From positions 285,753-349,752 of the forward strand of contig NZ_JAHKQH010000023.1 of the NCBI RefSeq assembly GCF_018861025.1: a stretch of 64,000 bases of DNA, given 5' to 3'. Position numbers and translations under genes: made by a program. The notes beneath the pieces are model-generated. The model was not told the origin of the DNA and searched no databases. It was given only the letters and a program-made list of their open reading frames with translations. Of this stretch, positions 54,483-63,900 are shown piece after piece. Source of the stretch: Psychrosphaera sp. B3R10. Lineage in GTDB: Bacteria; Pseudomonadota; Gammaproteobacteria; Enterobacterales; Alteromonadaceae. The number at the start of each line of letters is the position of its first letter. Positions within the stretch are counted from its first letter, which is position 1.

Positions 54483-54899
54483 ATGTTAGTCATTTCTAAC
54501 AATGTCAGTTTGTCCCTTGATGAGATTGAGTTAAATGCGATCCGTGCTCAAGGCGCTGGCGGGCAAAACGTAAATAAAGTTTCCTCGGCAATTCACCTTC
54601 GATTTGATGTCGCAGCCTCCTCTTTACCAGACTTCTATAAAGAGCGCTTGTTAGCGCTAAAAGACAAACGCTTAACAAAAGAAGGCGTTATTGTTCTAAA
54701 AGCGCAGCAATATCGGACTCAAGAGCAAAACCGAGATGACGCGTTAGAACGGTTAGTGGAATTGATTAAGAGTGTGTCTGTTGTTGCAAAGGCGCGTCGA
54801 GCAACAAAACCTACCCGCGCATCGCAAAAAAGGCGAATGGATAGTAAGACTAAGCGAAGTGGTCTAAAGCAAATGCGGGGCAAAGTGGATATGGGCTAG
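54483..54899 (+). CDS. arfB: Alternative ribosome-rescue hydrolase ArfB (YaeJ)
   Basis: ArfB releases peptides from ribosomes stalled without a stop codon. The 138-aa protein (E. coli 140) has the catalytic G-G-Q in Q-G-A-G-G-Q-N-V-N-K and a basic C-terminal tail (K-R-R-M-D-S-K-T-K-R) that enters the empty mRNA channel. ATG at 54483 is used, just after yacG; an in-frame start within yacG (54435) would add 16 unlikely residues. The gene placement after yacG differs from E. coli. Confidence 0.94.
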   Translation: MLVISNNVSLSLDEIELNAIRAQGAGGQNVNKVSSAIHLRFDVAASSLPDFYKERLLALKDKRLTKEGVIVLKAQQYRTQEQNRDDALERLVELIKSVSVVAKARRATKPTRASQKRRMDSKTKRSGLKQMRGKVDMG

Positions 54900-54927
54900 A
54901 TTGTTAGCCCACAGTCGTTACTGAATA

Positions 54928-56349
54928 TTAGTTTTTTCTGACTTTATTATCCCGCCGCCAAAATTTTGCATGATCAATATCTCGTTCCCATAAAGGTCCA
55001 GGGTTCCAATACAGTCCGTCTGGAAATTGTTTTTTGAAATAAGCAGGTCCAAAATCTGAGCTGGATCTCGCTGCTTCGTACAGTATATTGTACGCTGGTG
55101 TCACTTCTACTTGGGTAATGTCGTCAAATTGTACCTGCCGCTTGGTTAATTGCTTAACTATTGCATTATTGGGCGCTGACGGGTTAAGCGTCGTAACAAC
55201 TCCGCGTTCTGGCAAATTGGTTTCTTTGGATATGAAATATAGGCCGCAACCTAATGGAAAACGTCCAACCATTTTTTTCAATATATTGGCAACATCTTTA
55301 CGCACTACTTTTTTGTCAATGGCGCTACTAAGTACGTCGTAGGCTTTAAACATGGTTGGGAAGTCAAATTTAGGTTTGGTCGATAAAATAAAAGACGCAT
55401 AAATCATTGGCACACGAATGAGATTACCCAACAAGTGCGCAGGGTTTGAATAATTAACCAAAATCTCTTCCATAATTTGATGTCGTTGCAGTGCTTTTTC
55501 AAATAAAGAGTCGTCGTCAAATTCGTTGCGATTCGGTTTCCCTAATCCCCATTTAAGGTATGTTAGAGTATTTTCATAAATGGCTTTAGCTTGGCTTTTT
55601 CGCGTTTTTTCATCAACCTGCCGGTATCGATTACCTTCATACAATGCCTCAGCTTCTGGGCTGTAACTCCCGATGCTTTGCAATAAACAGGCTTTAACAA
55701 TAGGCATTAAAACATTGGCTTTATAACCTTCTAGTGCTTCGTCATCATCATCGTCTGATGTTGTTACTTGTTCATCGCTCTGGGACCAATTGGGTAAATT
55801 TAATTGAATAAATTTGTTGTCTAGCAGTTCTTTCTGAGCAAGTTGCGATACAAGTTGTATCGTTAATGCTGACGTATAAAGAGGTCGATTTTTTTCATTG
55901 TTTGGGCAACGGCTTGGATCACCAGAGAGTGGTGCGCGGAGCACGATAGTAGTTAAAAACTTACCTGCGTCTCGTTCTTTAACTGCTGCGTCAACTAATG
56001 CTCCGGCCAATTTGTCGAGTATTGTTCTACGTTGTTCAAAGCCTTTTTGAATTTTTGGCCACAATTGAGCTATGTTCTCATCGGCTTTTTTCTTGATTTG
56101 GTTTAATTCAGATAAGTAGACTTCAACGTCGGCTTGGTCTTTTATCTTTGGGTAATTACCATTTTTTTGTTTGTAGCCCAAAATTGTTTTAAGTTGGTTA
56201 TTAACCTCCTCAAGCTTTTCTTTTTCACGCAGAAAGAAGCCCTGTAACTCGCTAAATTTAGAGTAAAATGAGGTTGCATCGTCGATGACTTCAACATATT
56301 CAGATTTGAGTTGTTGTAACAAATCAGTGATAAAAAGAGGTTGTGACAT
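54928..56349 (-). CDS. Protein of 473 residues, unknown function, HD-GYP-like C-terminal segment
   Basis: A soluble cytoplasmic protein with no signal or membrane segment. The N-terminal ~120 residues are helical and charged with coiled-coil character (K-L-E-E-V-N-N-Q-L-K-T-I-L); a central linker holds an acidic run (S-D-D-D-D-D-E). Residues about 300-400 resemble the end of HD-GYP phosphodiesterases: a helix like R-V-P-M-I-Y-A-S-F-I, then a segment resembling V-x-x-L-x-x-x-V-G-x-F-P-x-G, followed by a small beta domain with G-V-V-T-T-L-N-P-S-A-P. No HD or GYP motif is present, so if related it is inactive. It is convergent with arfB and divergent from ndk. The relationship is my inference. 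Confidence 0.6.
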   Translation of the reverse strand: MSQPLFITDLLQQLKSEYVEVIDDATSFYSKFSELQGFFLREKEKLEEVNNQLKTILGYKQKNGNYPKIKDQADVEVYLSELNQIKKKADENIAQLWPKIQKGFEQRRTILDKLAGALVDAAVKERDAGKFLTTIVLRAPLSGDPSRCPNNEKNRPLYTSALTIQLVSQLAQKELLDNKFIQLNLPNWSQSDEQVTTSDDDDDEALEGYKANVLMPIVKACLLQSIGSYSPEAEALYEGNRYRQVDEKTRKSQAKAIYENTLTYLKWGLGKPNRNEFDDDSLFEKALQRHQIMEEILVNYSNPAHLLGNLIRVPMIYASFILSTKPKFDFPTMFKAYDVLSSAIDKKVVRKDVANILKKMVGRFPLGCGLYFISKETNLPERGVVTTLNPSAPNNAIVKQLTKRQVQFDDITQVEVTPAYNILYEAARSSSDFGPAYFKKQFPDGLYWNPGPLWERDIDHAKFWRRDNKVRKN

Positions 56350-56497
56350 TAAAATCCCATCAAAAAACCATAAATTTTAGGCGCTTATATTGCTGGATCA
56401 GTATAGAAGTCGAAGTCGATTTGAGCCAGCACTAAATTAGTTTGATTAATTTTTGCGCTTTGTGTAACTCACCATATGCTTTTTCAATTTGTTAACG

Positions 56498-56503
56498 TAT
56501 AAT
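56498..56503 (+). promoter_or_regulatory. ndk -10 candidate
   Basis: tataat, 68 nt before the ndk ATG, in the 222-bp divergent region. No good -35 is visible. The rest of the region shows no gene. Confidence 0.4.
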
Positions 56504-56571
56504 GCGCGCCCAAAATCGGATACTAGAACCGGTTTAAACGAATTTTATATTTAAAACTTACGGAGTTTAAC

Positions 56572-57003
56572 ATGGCTTTAGAACGTACTTTTTCTATCAT
56601 CAAACCTGACGCAGTTGCAAAAAATGTAATCGGCGCTATTTATAACCGTTTTGAATCTGCAGGTCTACGTATCGTAGCGTCTAAAATGGTTCACCTTTCT
56701 CAAGAGCAAGCTGAAGGTTTCTACGCTGAGCATAGCGAACGTCCTTTCTTTGGTGCTTTGGTTTCTTTCATGACTTCTGGTCCAGTTATGGTTCAAGTGT
56801 TAGAAGGCGAAAATGCAGTATTGAAAAATCGTGAAATCATGGGTGCTACAAACCCTGCTGAAGCACTAGCTGGTACTTTACGTGCTGATTACGCAGCTTC
56901 AATTGATGAAAATGCTTGTCACGGTTCTGATGCGCCTGAATCAGCAGCTCGTGAAATTGCATACTTCTTCTCTGCTGACGAAATTTGTGCACGTACTCGT
57001 TAA
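56572..57003 (+). CDS. ndk: Nucleoside diphosphate kinase
   Basis: Transfers the gamma phosphate between nucleoside tri- and diphosphates. The 143-aa protein starts [14 protein letters not shown] and carries the phospho-His117 in N-A-C-H-G-S-D, the same number as E. coli. ACGGAG precedes the ATG. Monocistronic with a strong terminator; ndk-rlmN order is conserved with E. coli. Confidence 0.98.
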   Translation: MALERTFSIIKPDAVAKNVIGAIYNRFESAGLRIVASKMVHLSQEQAEGFYAEHSERPFFGALVSFMTSGPVMVQVLEGENAVLKNREIMGATNPAEALAGTLRADYAASIDENACHGSDAPESAAREIAYFFSADEICARTR

Positions 57004-57064
57004 TTTAACTTTTTGCTTAACTTGAAATATGGTTAAGTAAGTACTGCTAAATAAACAATACGTT

Positions 57065-57096
57065 AAAAGGACTTAGGAATACTAAGTCCTTTTTGT
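57065..57096 (+). terminator. Terminator after ndk
   Basis: Perfect 12-bp stem aaaaggacttag (57065-57076) with ctaagtcctttt (57082-57093), loop gaata, then T's. Confidence 0.94.
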
Positions 57097-57252
57097 TTTT
57101 CTAATCACTCTTAAACATTCCAACTGGAAACGTTTGTGAATGTGGATAACATAGAGTGATTAGAAAAATTAGTACGCGTGTAATAACGCATCCATTTCTT
57201 TTAGCAAAGACTGCTAATAAAGAACAACGATATAAGTTACAAAGAGGTTCTT

Positions 57253-58395
57253 ATGACGACAGAAACGACCACTCCGGCTACTCCAAAAATAAATTTGATG
57301 GACTTTGATCGCAAAGGCATGCGCAAGTTTTTTGCGGATGAATTTGGTGAAAAAGGTTTTCGTGCTGACCAAGCGGTGAAGTGGATTTATCAAATGGGGA
57401 AAACCGATTTTGATGAAATGACTAATTTTTCAAAAGTCTTAAGAACCAAATTAAAAGAAAAGTGTGTAATAAAATCACCTGAAATTAGCGTACGCCAAGT
57501 GTCTAGCGATGGAACAATTAAATACGCATTGGTGCTAGATGATGGCCAAGAAGTCGAAGCGGTTTGGATCCCAGATGGAAATCGCGCTACTTTGTGTGTT
57601 TCCTCTCAAGTTGGTTGTGCATTAGAGTGTCCATTTTGTTCGACAGGGGCTCAAGGCTTTAATCGTAATTTGAAGGTCGGAGAAATTATTGGCCAAGTTT
57701 GGCGTGTGGTGCAAGACATTGGTTGGGATGGTTTATCAACCAATCGTGCAGTAACAAACGTTGTTATGATGGGCATGGGTGAGCCGTTATTAAATGTAAA
57801 TAACGTTGTTCCAGCGATGGAACTAATGATGGATGATTTCGCTTTTGGTTTATCTAAACGTCGTGTCACGCTTAGCACATCAGGTGTTGTGCCGGCTTTG
57901 GACTTATTAAAAGAAAAAATTGATGTGGCTCTCGCCATTTCTTTACATGCACCAAACGACGAACTACGTGACGTCTTAGTTCCGGTAAACAAAAAATATA
58001 ATATCGAGTCGTTTCTAGCGGCTTGTCGTCGTTATATTGATGGTTCTACAGCTAACCAAGATATTACGATTGAATACGTTATGTTAGATGGCATTAACGA
58101 TTCAATGGATCATGCCCGTGAATTAGCTAAAACATTACGTGGAACACCGTCTAAAATAAACTTAATTCCATGGAATCCATTCCCAGGCGCGCCATACGGA
58201 AAATCATCTAATTCTCGAGTGGATAGATTCGCTAAAGTCATGCAGGAAGAAGGTTATACTTGTATCGTCCGTCGTACTCGTGGCGATGATATTGACGCGG
58301 CTTGTGGTCAATTAGCCGGTGACGTAGTTGACCGGACTAAGCGAATGTTAAAAAAACAGGTGAAAGGTGAGGCGATATCAGTCAAAATGGCTTAA
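57253..58395 (+). CDS. rlmN: 23S rRNA/tRNA adenine-C2 methyltransferase RlmN (radical SAM)
   Basis: Methylates C2 of A2503 in 23S rRNA and A37 in some tRNAs. The 380-aa radical-SAM enzyme has the C-x3-C-x2-C cluster at Cys122, Cys126 and Cys129, the M-G-M-G-E-P motif, and the second catalytic Cys in A-A-C-G-Q-L near the C-terminus. AGAGG precedes the ATG. It leads the rlmN-pilF-rodZ-ispG cluster. Confidence 0.97.
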   Translation: MTTETTTPATPKINLMDFDRKGMRKFFADEFGEKGFRADQAVKWIYQMGKTDFDEMTNFSKVLRTKLKEKCVIKSPEISVRQVSSDGTIKYALVLDDGQEVEAVWIPDGNRATLCVSSQVGCALECPFCSTGAQGFNRNLKVGEIIGQVWRVVQDIGWDGLSTNRAVTNVVMMGMGEPLLNVNNVVPAMELMMDDFAFGLSKRRVTLSTSGVVPALDLLKEKIDVALAISLHAPNDELRDVLVPVNKKYNIESFLAACRRYIDGSTANQDITIEYVMLDGINDSMDHARELAKTLRGTPSKINLIPWNPFPGAPYGKSSNSRVDRFAKVMQEEGYTCIVRRTRGDDIDAACGQLAGDVVDRTKRMLKKQVKGEAISVKMA

Positions 58396-58430
58396 CCCTC
58401 AGTTTTCATTAAAAATAAGAATAAGCGGTT

Positions 58431-60323
58431 ATGGGACGAATTGTTATCGTATTGCTCAGCTGTTTTATGCTGATAAGCTGTGTTACGGAACGAACTTTTA
58501 TCGATTCTAAGAAAAAAGTTCGGAGTTTAGAGTTTAATAAAGACGATGCAGCCAAAACCAGACTTATCCTTGGTTTGAGTTATCTCGAAAACGGCAAATT
58601 TGAGCAGGCGAAATTTAACCTTGAAAAAGCGTATCAATTTTCGCCTGACCGAGCCGACATAAATTACAGCCTTGGTTATTATTACCAGTTGGTTGGCGAA
58701 ATGCTAATCGCGGAAGAATATTACAAAGAAGCTGTGGATTTAGAACCAAACAACCCCGATACGCTAAACAACTACGGTACATTTTTATGTAACACCGGAG
58801 ATGTTGATAAAGCTGAGAAGTTTTTCAAGCGCGCGATAGATATATCAAAATATACTAGAGCCGCAGAAAGTTATGAAAACATGGCAATCTGTGCCCTAAC
58901 TAATGACCAATTAGTTAAAGCTGAAAAGTATTACGAAACCTCATATAAACATAACCCTAGCCGGGCCAATAATGTCTTGTCGCTTGCGGGTTTAAAATAT
59001 GCGTCAGGGGATCTTGTTTCCGCCCTCGATTTTTTTGGTCGTTATATGCGATTAACAGAAGCGAGTTCGCGGGCTTTATTACTCGGATATATATTGGAAA
59101 CGCGCCGTGGACGAATTTCTCAGGCGAATAAATATTCCAATAAACTAAGAGACGCTTTTCCCAAATCCCGTGAAACCTTATATTTTACGACAGGACAAGT
59201 GAAAAATTCAGAATTTGAAGTGCTTCGTCAAAAATATCAAGCGACCGCTGGCAATGGTCAACCGCAAATTAAAATCATTAAAAAGCCTCAAAATCGCACA
59301 ACTAAAAATCGGTTTGATACACGACTTTCTCAAACCGGACTAATTGGTGCGGGGGCATTGCAGAATACCAATGTTGAGTTAACCTCAAGTGTAGCGCTAG
59401 CCGCAGAATTAAAACAAAAGCTGGAAATGTTTTCGAAGCCACTAACGGATACGGAATCGATAACGATGCCGAGTCAAACCCAATCTACCGCAGCGTTTAG
59501 AAAAGTCGGCCCACTTCCGAATGAAACCATGTTAGTGGAAGAGGTTGCGCCAGGGGAGGTTGTGAATGACCGCGCCGCAACTGCGAATCAAAAACAATTT
59601 TTAAAATTACAAGAACGTACCATTGAACCACCAATGTACCAGGTTCAAGAAGGTGACAACTTGTATCAACTGTCAGTTAAATTTAACGTTCAAATGCTGA
59701 AAATTGTGGCGTGGAATGAATTAAAAAATGAGACACTAGAGTTGGGGCAACGCCTTTATATTGCGGATCCTAATCCATATATCGTTGTGACTGAAGACAT
59801 GTTATTGTCACAGTTTGCAAGTCAGCACAATATTAAGCTATCAGCCCTAATGAAGTGGAACAACTTACCTAGTGATGGTTGGCTGAAAAAAGGCATGAAA
59901 CTGTTTAACTTAGACCCTGTAGATTACTTGGCTAAGGTTGAGAACGTATCAAAGTTAGGTGAAGAATCTAATGGGTTATCGGTAATAGAGGTGCAAACAC
60001 CGAGTATAACGATACCGCAGCATACCGTTGGAAAAAATGAATATCTGTATACGATATCGACAAAATTTAATATCAAAATTGAAGCCTTAAAACGCTGGAA
60101 TAAGCTAACGTCAGAAAGTAATCTAAAGGCCGGTCAAAAACTCTATTTGGCCAACCCTGACGTGTATTACATAACAAAGGACAAACAATCATTGTCTGAA
60201 ATCGCTGATCACTTGAACGTTGCGCTTTCTCAATTGTTGGTTTGGAATAATTTGACCCAAGACGGGGTAGTAATGGCAGGGACAAAGCTGCTAAAGGTTG
60301 ACGCGGAGCGATATAAGAAATGA
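58431..60323 (+). CDS. pilF: PilF/PilW-type TPR lipoprotein with four C-terminal LysM-like repeats
   Basis: The N-terminal part matches the type IV pilus pilotin PilF: lipoprotein signal (M-L-I-S-C), then about six TPR units (about residues 38-240, including Y-S-L-G-Y-Y-Y and N-N-Y-G-T-F-L-C). PilF normally ends near residue 250. Here a ~150-residue Gln/Thr/Ala-rich linker is followed by LysM-like repeats at about 403-444, 450-494, 531-573 and 579-623, each with the V-x-W-N-x-L core (for example I-V-A-W-N-E-L). LysM binds peptidoglycan, so the protein could tie the PilQ secretin pilotin to the wall. The stop overlaps rodZ by 4 nt. Gene position matches E. coli yfgA-neighbour order. Confidence 0.85.
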   Translation: MGRIVIVLLSCFMLISCVTERTFIDSKKKVRSLEFNKDDAAKTRLILGLSYLENGKFEQAKFNLEKAYQFSPDRADINYSLGYYYQLVGEMLIAEEYYKEAVDLEPNNPDTLNNYGTFLCNTGDVDKAEKFFKRAIDISKYTRAAESYENMAICALTNDQLVKAEKYYETSYKHNPSRANNVLSLAGLKYASGDLVSALDFFGRYMRLTEASSRALLLGYILETRRGRISQANKYSNKLRDAFPKSRETLYFTTGQVKNSEFEVLRQKYQATAGNGQPQIKIIKKPQNRTTKNRFDTRLSQTGLIGAGALQNTNVELTSSVALAAELKQKLEMFSKPLTDTESITMPSQTQSTAAFRKVGPLPNETMLVEEVAPGEVVNDRAATANQKQFLKLQERTIEPPMYQVQEGDNLYQLSVKFNVQMLKIVAWNELKNETLELGQRLYIADPNPYIVVTEDMLLSQFASQHNIKLSALMKWNNLPSDGWLKKGMKLFNLDPVDYLAKVENVSKLGEESNGLSVIEVQTPSITIPQHTVGKNEYLYTISTKFNIKIEALKRWNKLTSESNLKAGQKLYLANPDVYYITKDKQSLSEIADHLNVALSQLLVWNNLTQDGVVMAGTKLLKVDAERYKK

Positions 60324-61333
60324 CAGAACAACAAACAAATGAACCAGAAGTACCAGCGACAAACCTTAGTGCAGGAACAATATTAAGTGCAGCGCGAGAA
60401 AAGCTAGGCATTGAACTTGCTGATTTGGCAGAGCAAATCCGTGTACCAGTCAACGTATTGGAAGCTATAGAAAAAGATCGAGTTCCAAAGAATTTACCAG
60501 AGACATTTATTCGCGGTTATATCCGTTCTTATGCAAAAAAAGTTGGCGTAGCAGAGTCAGAAGTACTCACCGCAATTAAAACAACTGCGGCATTTGAAAT
60601 GCCAGAAATGTCTAAACAAGAAATGCAGTCTTTTTCTAAAAGAACCAAAAAACAGGCTTTTGAACGCCGTTTAAAATTGGTTAGTTGGATAATATTAAGT
60701 GTATTGGTATTCGCGCTAATTCTTTGGTGGTATCAAGACTCAAACAATACCGACATTGCGCCGTTGGCCGGTGGTAATGAAAACAACGCAGTGGTGGTTG
60801 CTCAGGAAGTTGAACAAGTCGATAATATTGCGTCATCAATGGACGAGTCAAATGACGCAGATTTAGTCAATTCGTTTAATACTAATGCAGCGCAAACCGA
60901 TGCTATACAAGATGATGAAATTGAACCTGCAATAGAAGCAACACCAGCTGATGACTTAACAACTGTAGCAGCTAATGAATCATCGCAAGAAAATACAGAC
61001 GCAGCAGCGCCAATGGAATTAACCGCTGCTCAAACCGCGCTTTTGGCAGATGTTGGCGAAGTTGACGAAGAAGGTTTCATGAAAGTGGAAATGTTGTTCG
61101 AAAACGAATGCTGGGTGGAAGTATATGATATTAACGAAGAGCGCATTGCGGTAGGGAATAAACCTGCTGGCTATAGAATGACATTAAATGCACAGGGACC
61201 GTTTAGCGTTTTACTTGGTAACCCAGTTGGTGTGACTATTTGGGTCGACGGCAAAAAGTTTGATACCAATCGTTACCCACGTAATCGTGTCGCTCGTTTT
61301 GAGTTAGACGCAGCAGAATTAGCAAATAATTAA
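60320..61333 (+). CDS. rodZ: Cytoskeletal protein RodZ
   Basis: RodZ links MreB to the elongasome and sets rod shape. The 337-aa protein has an N-terminal Cro/C1-type HTH (about residues 17-85; A-R-E-K-L-G-I-E-L-A-D-L-A), a basic juxtamembrane stretch, one membrane helix (about 118-138), an acidic Asn/Gln/Ala-rich periplasmic linker and a C-terminal DUF4115 beta domain (about 255-330; E-C-W-V-E-V-Y-D). It overlaps pilF and is followed by ispG 22 bp later. Confidence 0.95.
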   Translation: MTEQQTNEPEVPATNLSAGTILSAAREKLGIELADLAEQIRVPVNVLEAIEKDRVPKNLPETFIRGYIRSYAKKVGVAESEVLTAIKTTAAFEMPEMSKQEMQSFSKRTKKQAFERRLKLVSWIILSVLVFALILWWYQDSNNTDIAPLAGGNENNAVVVAQEVEQVDNIASSMDESNDADLVNSFNTNAAQTDAIQDDEIEPAIEATPADDLTTVAANESSQENTDAAAPMELTAAQTALLADVGEVDEEGFMKVEMLFENECWVEVYDINEERIAVGNKPAGYRMTLNAQGPFSVLLGNPVGVTIWVDGKKFDTNRYPRNRVARFELDAAELANN

Positions 61334-61355
61334 ATTTACAGAATAAGAGATCCCG

Positions 61356-62459
61356 ATGTTTGGCGAAAACCCGATTAAGCGACGTAAATCCACTCAGGTT
61401 ATGGTTGGTAATGTACCGGTGGGTGGTGATGCACCAATAGCTGTGCAATCAATGACAAATACCAATACTTTGGATGTTGATGCTACGGTTGCTCAAATTG
61501 AAGCGATACAAAATGCCGGGGCAGACATTGTCCGTGTATCTGTTCCAACGATGGAAGCTGCAGAAGCATTTAAAGAAATTAAACAACGTGTGACCATCCC
61601 TTTGGTTGCAGATATTCATTTTGATTATCGAATTGCACTTAAAGTTGCCGAATACGGTGTCGATTGTTTGCGTATTAATCCAGGTAATATCGGTAATGAA
61701 GAGCGTATTAAAGCGGTAATCGACGTTGCCAAAGAAAAGAACATCCCTATACGGATCGGTGTTAATGGCGGATCATTAGAAAAAGATATTCAAGAAAAAT
61801 ACAAAGAGCCAACTCCCGAAGCACTTGTTGAATCGGCAATGCGTCATGTAGAAATATTACAACGTCACGATTTTCACAACTTCAAAGTAAGTGTTAAAGC
61901 GTCGGACGTTCATTTGGCCGTTGGTGCATATCGTTTGCTTGCACAAAAAATAGACCAACCTTTGCATCTTGGTATTACTGAAGCTGGTGGCTTCCGTTCA
62001 GGTGCGGTTAAATCAGCGGTTGGACTCGGAATGTTGTTAGCAGAAGGCATTGGCGATACGTTACGGATCTCTCTAGCGGCTGATCCAGTTGAAGAAATCA
62101 AAGTGGGTTTCGATATATTAAAGTCGTTAGGTATTCGAGCACGAGGCATTAACTTTATAGCGTGCCCGAGTTGCTCTCGCCAAGAGTTTGATGTGGTAAC
62201 CACCATGAATCAACTTGAAGAGCGACTAGAAGACGTAATTGAACCTGTGACCGTGTCAGTTATCGGTTGTGTTGTAAATGGTCCAGGTGAGGCTCTGGTT
62301 TCCGATTTAGGTCTTGCCGGTGCAAACAAACGCAGCGGGTTTTACTTAAATGGTGTTCGCCAGAAAAAACGCTTCAATAATGATAATATCGTTGAAGAGC
62401 TTGAATCTGAAATTCGAGAATTTATTGCCAATAAAATTCCAGCGACGAACGTTGAATAG
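61356..62459 (+). CDS. ispG: 4-hydroxy-3-methylbut-2-enyl diphosphate synthase (GcpE)
   Basis: Penultimate step of the MEP isoprenoid pathway, using a 4Fe-4S cluster. The 367-aa protein has the TIM-barrel start [20 protein letters not shown], cluster cysteines in F-I-A-C-P-S-C-S-R and [11 protein letters not shown], and the normal length. In E. coli hisS follows; here the repeat array begins 36 bp after the stop instead. Confidence 0.98.
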   Translation: MFGENPIKRRKSTQVMVGNVPVGGDAPIAVQSMTNTNTLDVDATVAQIEAIQNAGADIVRVSVPTMEAAEAFKEIKQRVTIPLVADIHFDYRIALKVAEYGVDCLRINPGNIGNEERIKAVIDVAKEKNIPIRIGVNGGSLEKDIQEKYKEPTPEALVESAMRHVEILQRHDFHNFKVSVKASDVHLAVGAYRLLAQKIDQPLHLGITEAGGFRSGAVKSAVGLGMLLAEGIGDTLRISLAADPVEEIKVGFDILKSLGIRARGINFIACPSCSRQEFDVVTTMNQLEERLEDVIEPVTVSVIGCVVNGPGEALVSDLGLAGANKRSGFYLNGVRQKKRFNNDNIVEELESEIREFIANKIPATNVE

Positions 62460-62495
62460 TCGCTTTTAATTACCTCATAATTTCAGAACAGGAAA

Positions 62496-62695
62496 CGTCA
62501 TCCCTAGCTTGTAAAATTAGTCGAGCTTAAGCGATATTAGGAACCTCCAACCAAGTGCAGAGGAATGTCATAGTTCACACAAAAGAATGCTTGAATGTTG
62601 CTAGTAACACCAGTGTATAGCGCATCAAAATATTTTTACTTTCAGAGTCGATTGTTGGAGATTCCAAATATCGCTGGGGCGATTTTGGAATGACG
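62496..62695. mobile_element. 200-bp fold-back (MITE-like) element, copy 1
   Basis: Units A1+B1. Terminal inverted repeats are cgtcatccc (62496-62504) and ggaatgacg (62687-62695). A second, internal inverted repeat of 21 bp pairs 62531-62551 with 62654-62674 (19 of 21 matches). No ORF. The structure is that of a non-autonomous miniature inverted-repeat element; a mobilising enzyme is not in the window. Confidence 0.7.
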
Positions 62696-62780
62696 ATTCT
62701 TTCTATAAAACGTCATCCCTAGCTTGTAAAATTAGTCGAGCCTAAGCGATATTCAGAACCTCCAACCGAGTGCAGAGGAA

Positions 62781-63089
62781 TTTCATAATTCGCTTTGCAG
62801 GCTGCGCCTTGCTTTGCCCTGCGGGCGGCTATTTCGCCTAAAGGCGAGTCACTTTTCTCAACAGCTAGAAAAGTAACCAAAAGAGCCGCTTTCGGCCAAA
62901 TCCCTAATCCTTATTTGATATTTATAATATCGTCGAAGACGGAATGTAAATTCGTCCATGAATACATTCCTTGCAACGGCGTCCCTGCCGTTCACTTCGA
63001 GTTATAAATCTCAACTAAGGGGAATTTAGACGAAGGGAAATGCAGCCTGAACTTTAGGTGCAATAACTCATAACTTCAGAACAAAAAAA
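62781..63089. repeat. Unit C, copy 1: structured noncoding repeat
   Basis: Contains an outer stem gcggct (62825-62830)/agccgc (62884-62889) enclosing hairpins tcgcc-taaa-ggcga (62834-62847) and acttttct/agaaaagt (62851-62858, 62867-62874). Further on, ggaatgta (62941-62948) pairs with tacattcc (62963-62970), and aacggc-gtccct-gccgtt forms another hairpin. An open frame at 62795-63007 crosses it but is not considered a gene. Confidence 0.7.
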
Positions 63090-63307
63090 CGTCATCCCCA
63101 AGCTTGTAAAATTAGTCGAGCCTAAGCGATATTAGGAACCTCCAACCAAGTGCAGAGGAAGTTCATAATCCGCCTTCAATTAACTCATAACTTCAGAACA
63201 AAAAACGTCATTCCAAAAGAGCCTAAGCGATATTAGGAACCTCCAACCGAGTGCAGAGGAATTTCATAATCCGCCTTCAATTGGCTCAAAATAATCAGAA
63301 CAAAAAA

Positions 63308-63507
63308 CGTCATTCCTAGCTTGTAAAATTAGTCGAGCCTAAGCGATATTAGGAACCTCCAACCAAGTGCAGAGGAATTTCATAGTTCACACAAAAGAAT
63401 GCTTGAATGTTGCTAGTAACACCAATGTATAGCGCACCAAAACATTTTTACTTTCAGAGTCGATTGTTGGAGATTCCAAATATCGCCGGGGCGATTTTGG
63501 AATGACG
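63308..63507. mobile_element. 200-bp fold-back (MITE-like) element, copy 2
   Basis: Units A5+B2, the same 200-bp length as copy 1. Here the terminal repeats are perfect: cgtcattcc (63308-63316) and ggaatgacg (63499-63507). Internal arms lie at 63343-63363 and 63466-63486. The right end also folds locally (attccaaatatcgc with gcgattttggaat, 63473-63503). Confidence 0.7.
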
Positions 63508-63593
63508 ATCCTTTCTATAAAACGTCATTCCCTAGCTTGTAAAATTAGTCGAGCCTAAGCGATATTCAGAACCTCCAACCAAGTGCAGAGGAA

Positions 63594-63900
63594 GTTCATA
63601 ATTCGCTTTGCAGGCTGCGCCTTTCTTTGCCCTGCAGGCGGCTATTTCGACTGCGTCGACCTTACTTTTTGCAACAACCCAAAAAGTAGGCAAAAAGGCC
63701 GCTTTCGACCAAATCCCTAATCCTTATTTGATATTTATATTATCGTCGAAGACGGAATGTAAATTCGTCCATGAATACATTCCTTGCAACGGCGTCCCCG
63801 CGGTTCACTTCGAGATATAAATCTCAACTAAGGGGATTTAGACGAAGGGAAATGTCGCCTGAAATATAGGTGCAATAACTCATAATTTCAGAACAAAAAA
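63594..63900. repeat. Unit C, copy 2: structured noncoding repeat
   Basis: Same layout as copy 1 with changed bases: outer stem gcggct (63638-63643)/ggccgc (63697-63702, one G-U), hairpins tcgac-tgc-gtcga (63647-63659) and tactttttg/caaaaagta (63663-63671, 63680-63688), and ggaatgta/tacattcc (63754-63761, 63776-63783). The distance between outer arms is identical in both copies. Confidence 0.7.

Noticed and set aside
62795..63007. 70-codon ORF in repeat unit C, and its partner at 63608-63820
   Set aside because: Both lie wholly inside a repeat with conserved folding. The differences cluster in paired stem positions, not codon third positions, and there is no ribosome site. The shared frame is explained by duplication.
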